Below, piece after piece: positions 62,912 through 64,000 of a stretch of 64,000 nucleotides of DNA. The translations under genes were made by a program, and so were the position numbers. Each line of letters starts with the position of its first letter. Position 1 is the first letter of the stretch. Source of the stretch: Candidatus Obscuribacterales bacterium (GTDB lineage Bacteria; Cyanobacteriota; Vampirovibrionia; Obscuribacterales; Obscuribacteraceae); the NCBI GenBank assembly GCA_019752635.1, contig JAIELX010000054.1, positions 1 through 64,000 on the forward strand, given 5' to 3'. The notes below the pieces were generated by a model. It was not told the DNA's origin. It saw only the letters and a list, made by a program, of their open reading frames with translations, and did no database searches.

Positions 62912-64000
62912 GCAGCTAGCTCCGCAGTGAGCATCTTGCCTGTCATGGAAAATAGGCGGACCTGTACGTTGTCCACTGAGGGGGTTCGCTCCTGGATGAT
63001 TCGGCTGAGTCTCGTTTGTACTGCGACCCACAAGGGAAGCACTGTTTGACATTGCGACTCATCTTGTACTATCGCTTCTACTGTATTCGCGTTGCGAATG
63101 AGTTCTACTATTGAGATTGCCATTCCTAATTCTTCTGCCAAGTCGGCCAGCGTGCTCATTGCCATGGGGCTGTTGCGTGAGTGAGTGTCCCAGTGGCCAT
63201 CTAAAAGTTTTGCCAGCTTGCCTGGATGTCCGAGTAGCCATAATTCAGGTAATGATCTCTTCTGCTCTTGAAGAGACCGTTCCGTTGCCTCAATTGCGAA
63301 TCCTATGAAGTTCGAAACATGGACAATCTGGCGCGTTTGCAATCCCAATTTGTCCTTTGCGAAGTTCAGCCCAAGGTTGCCTGGTAGTAGCGCGAGCGTG
63401 TTGCTGAGATCAAACAGTCCAACGCGTACATAGACCTCGATGGATGCTTGATAGGCTGCGAGCGACATGGGCTCAACGATCCCTGTAGTGCCTAAGATGG
63501 AGATCCCTCCTTCTATTCCGAGGCGGGGATTGAACGTTTTCTTTGCTATAACTTCACCGTTGATGCAGCCAATGGTGATGTCGAAACCACACTTAGGGTG
63601 GTTGTGATCGTTAAGCGCTTCTTCAATGGCTATTGATATCATTTCTCGAGGAGCGGGATTAATTGCCGGTTCGCCGACGGGTACTCTGATACCGGGCGCT
63701 GTGACCACTCCCACGCCCACTCCTGCAATGAACTTGAGCTTGTCCGTTTCGTTCTTCTCCAGTTCAACGAAAATTCTCGCACCATCAGTTTGGTCAGGAT
63801 CGTCGCCTGCAAACTTAGTTACTTCTGCTCTGGTTCTGGTTGAGGAGAGGCGGTTCACTACGTCGACCGGAACTCGTAGATAGTGTTTCTTGTCCGGCAA
63901 AGTGACAGCCACTTCTGTTGGCGGCGGGTCGCCCAGCAAAACAATAATTGCTGCTTTTACGGCTGCTGCTGCGCAAGTGCCAGTGGTGCGCCCACGTCTC
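62908..64000 (-). CDS. cbiD: CbiD, cobalt-precorrin-5B C1-methyltransferase (5' end outside)
   Basis: The reading frame is open to the window edge at 64000, so the start lies outside. In frame the edge sequence gives RRGRTTGTCAAAAVKAA, the conserved CbiD N-terminus, so a TTG start at 63939 would be wrong. Other landmarks are GVGVVTAPGIRVPVGEPAINP, FNPRLGIEGGISILGTTGIV and LPELWLLGHPGKLAKLLDGHWDTHS. CbiD methylates C1 in the cobalt-early pathway. It is the first operon gene visible; the cbiL ATG overlaps its TGA. Confidence 0.95.
   Translation of the reverse strand, partial: RRGRTTGTCAAAAVKAAIIVLLGDPPPTEVAVTLPDKKHYLRVPVDVVNRLSSTRTRAEVTKFAGDDPDQTDGARIFVELEKNETDKLKFIAGVGVGVVTAPGIRVPVGEPAINPAPREMISIAIEEALNDHNHPKCGFDITIGCINGEVIAKKTFNPRLGIEGGISILGTTGIVEPMSLAAYQASIEVYVRVGLFDLSNTLALLPGNLGLNFAKDKLGLQTRQIVHVSNFIGFAIEATERSLQEQKRSLPELWLLGHPGKLAKLLDGHWDTHSRNSPMAMSTLADLAEELGMAISIVELIRNANTVEAIVQDESQCQTVLPLWVAVQTRLSRIIQERTPSVDNVQVRLFSMTGKMLTAELAA

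Noticed and set aside
62908..64000. Cobalamin riboswitch
   Set aside because: The operon's leader would lie beyond the right edge at 64000; no B12-box-like sequence was found in the window.

Overview
The window reads like a chromosomal segment (about 50% GC) of a free-living, secretion-rich bacterium. My best guess is a non-photosynthetic relative of the Cyanobacteria (Melainabacteria/Vampirovibrionia, perhaps Obscuribacterales). This is inference from the gene mix: many exported TPR proteins, a Ser/Thr kinase with a TPR-like tail, TonB-like proteins, matrixin-like and S10 peptidases, PUFA/heterocyst-glycolipid-type polyketide synthase pieces and a cobalt-early cobalamin operon. No rRNA or marker gene is present to prove it. 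There is no phage, insertion sequence or CRISPR array.

Layout. 1-5490 is sparse: about 1.7 kb without a convincing gene, then small hypothetical and membrane genes, a 50-residue single-pass protein from a TTG start, a membrane-protein gene broken by an in-frame TAG, and tRNA-Arg(ACG) with its terminator. 5491-23419 is rich in exported and signalling proteins: a TonB_C/TPR/metzincin fusion, an SRPBCC protein, a 2023-residue DG-repeat protein with a calpain-like Cys domain, a double histidine kinase whose two halves have lost opposite parts, TPR proteins, an OsmC protein and a decayed TPR gene. 23815-30130 has a fused SWIM-SNF2 ATPase and an RGG/GYGG low-complexity protein ending in a ribbon-helix-helix-like domain. 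30335-34101 has a two-gene polyketide unit (ACP-DH, then KS) with what may be the stub of a third gene. 34102-37173 has RlpA, a paralogue of an exported protein at 19762, a glutaredoxin and a CPXCG zinc protein.

37474-42304 is a SWIM / SNF2 / SWIM operon, in effect a split version of the ATPase at 23815. 42428-55695 contains envelope and hypothetical genes: a three-TM TonB-like protein, TPR proteins, an S10 carboxypeptidase, a Ser/Thr kinase and several zinc-ribbon proteins. 55674-64000 (minus strand) is a tightly overlapping cobalamin operon: cbiD, cbiL, cbiF, a cbiG-cbiH-cbiJ triple fusion, cobW, cobO, cbiA. It enters at the right edge, so its promoter and any riboswitch lie outside. CbiD and CbiG indicate the cobalt-early (anaerobic) branch.

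The strongest candidates for undescribed biology are the complementary double kinase (14364-18080), the RGG/RHH protein (28361-30130), the DG-repeat protein with a Cys-peptidase-like tail (8275-14346), the split polyketide unit and the paired SWIM/SNF2 loci. All family calls come from reading motifs by eye; no database search was run.
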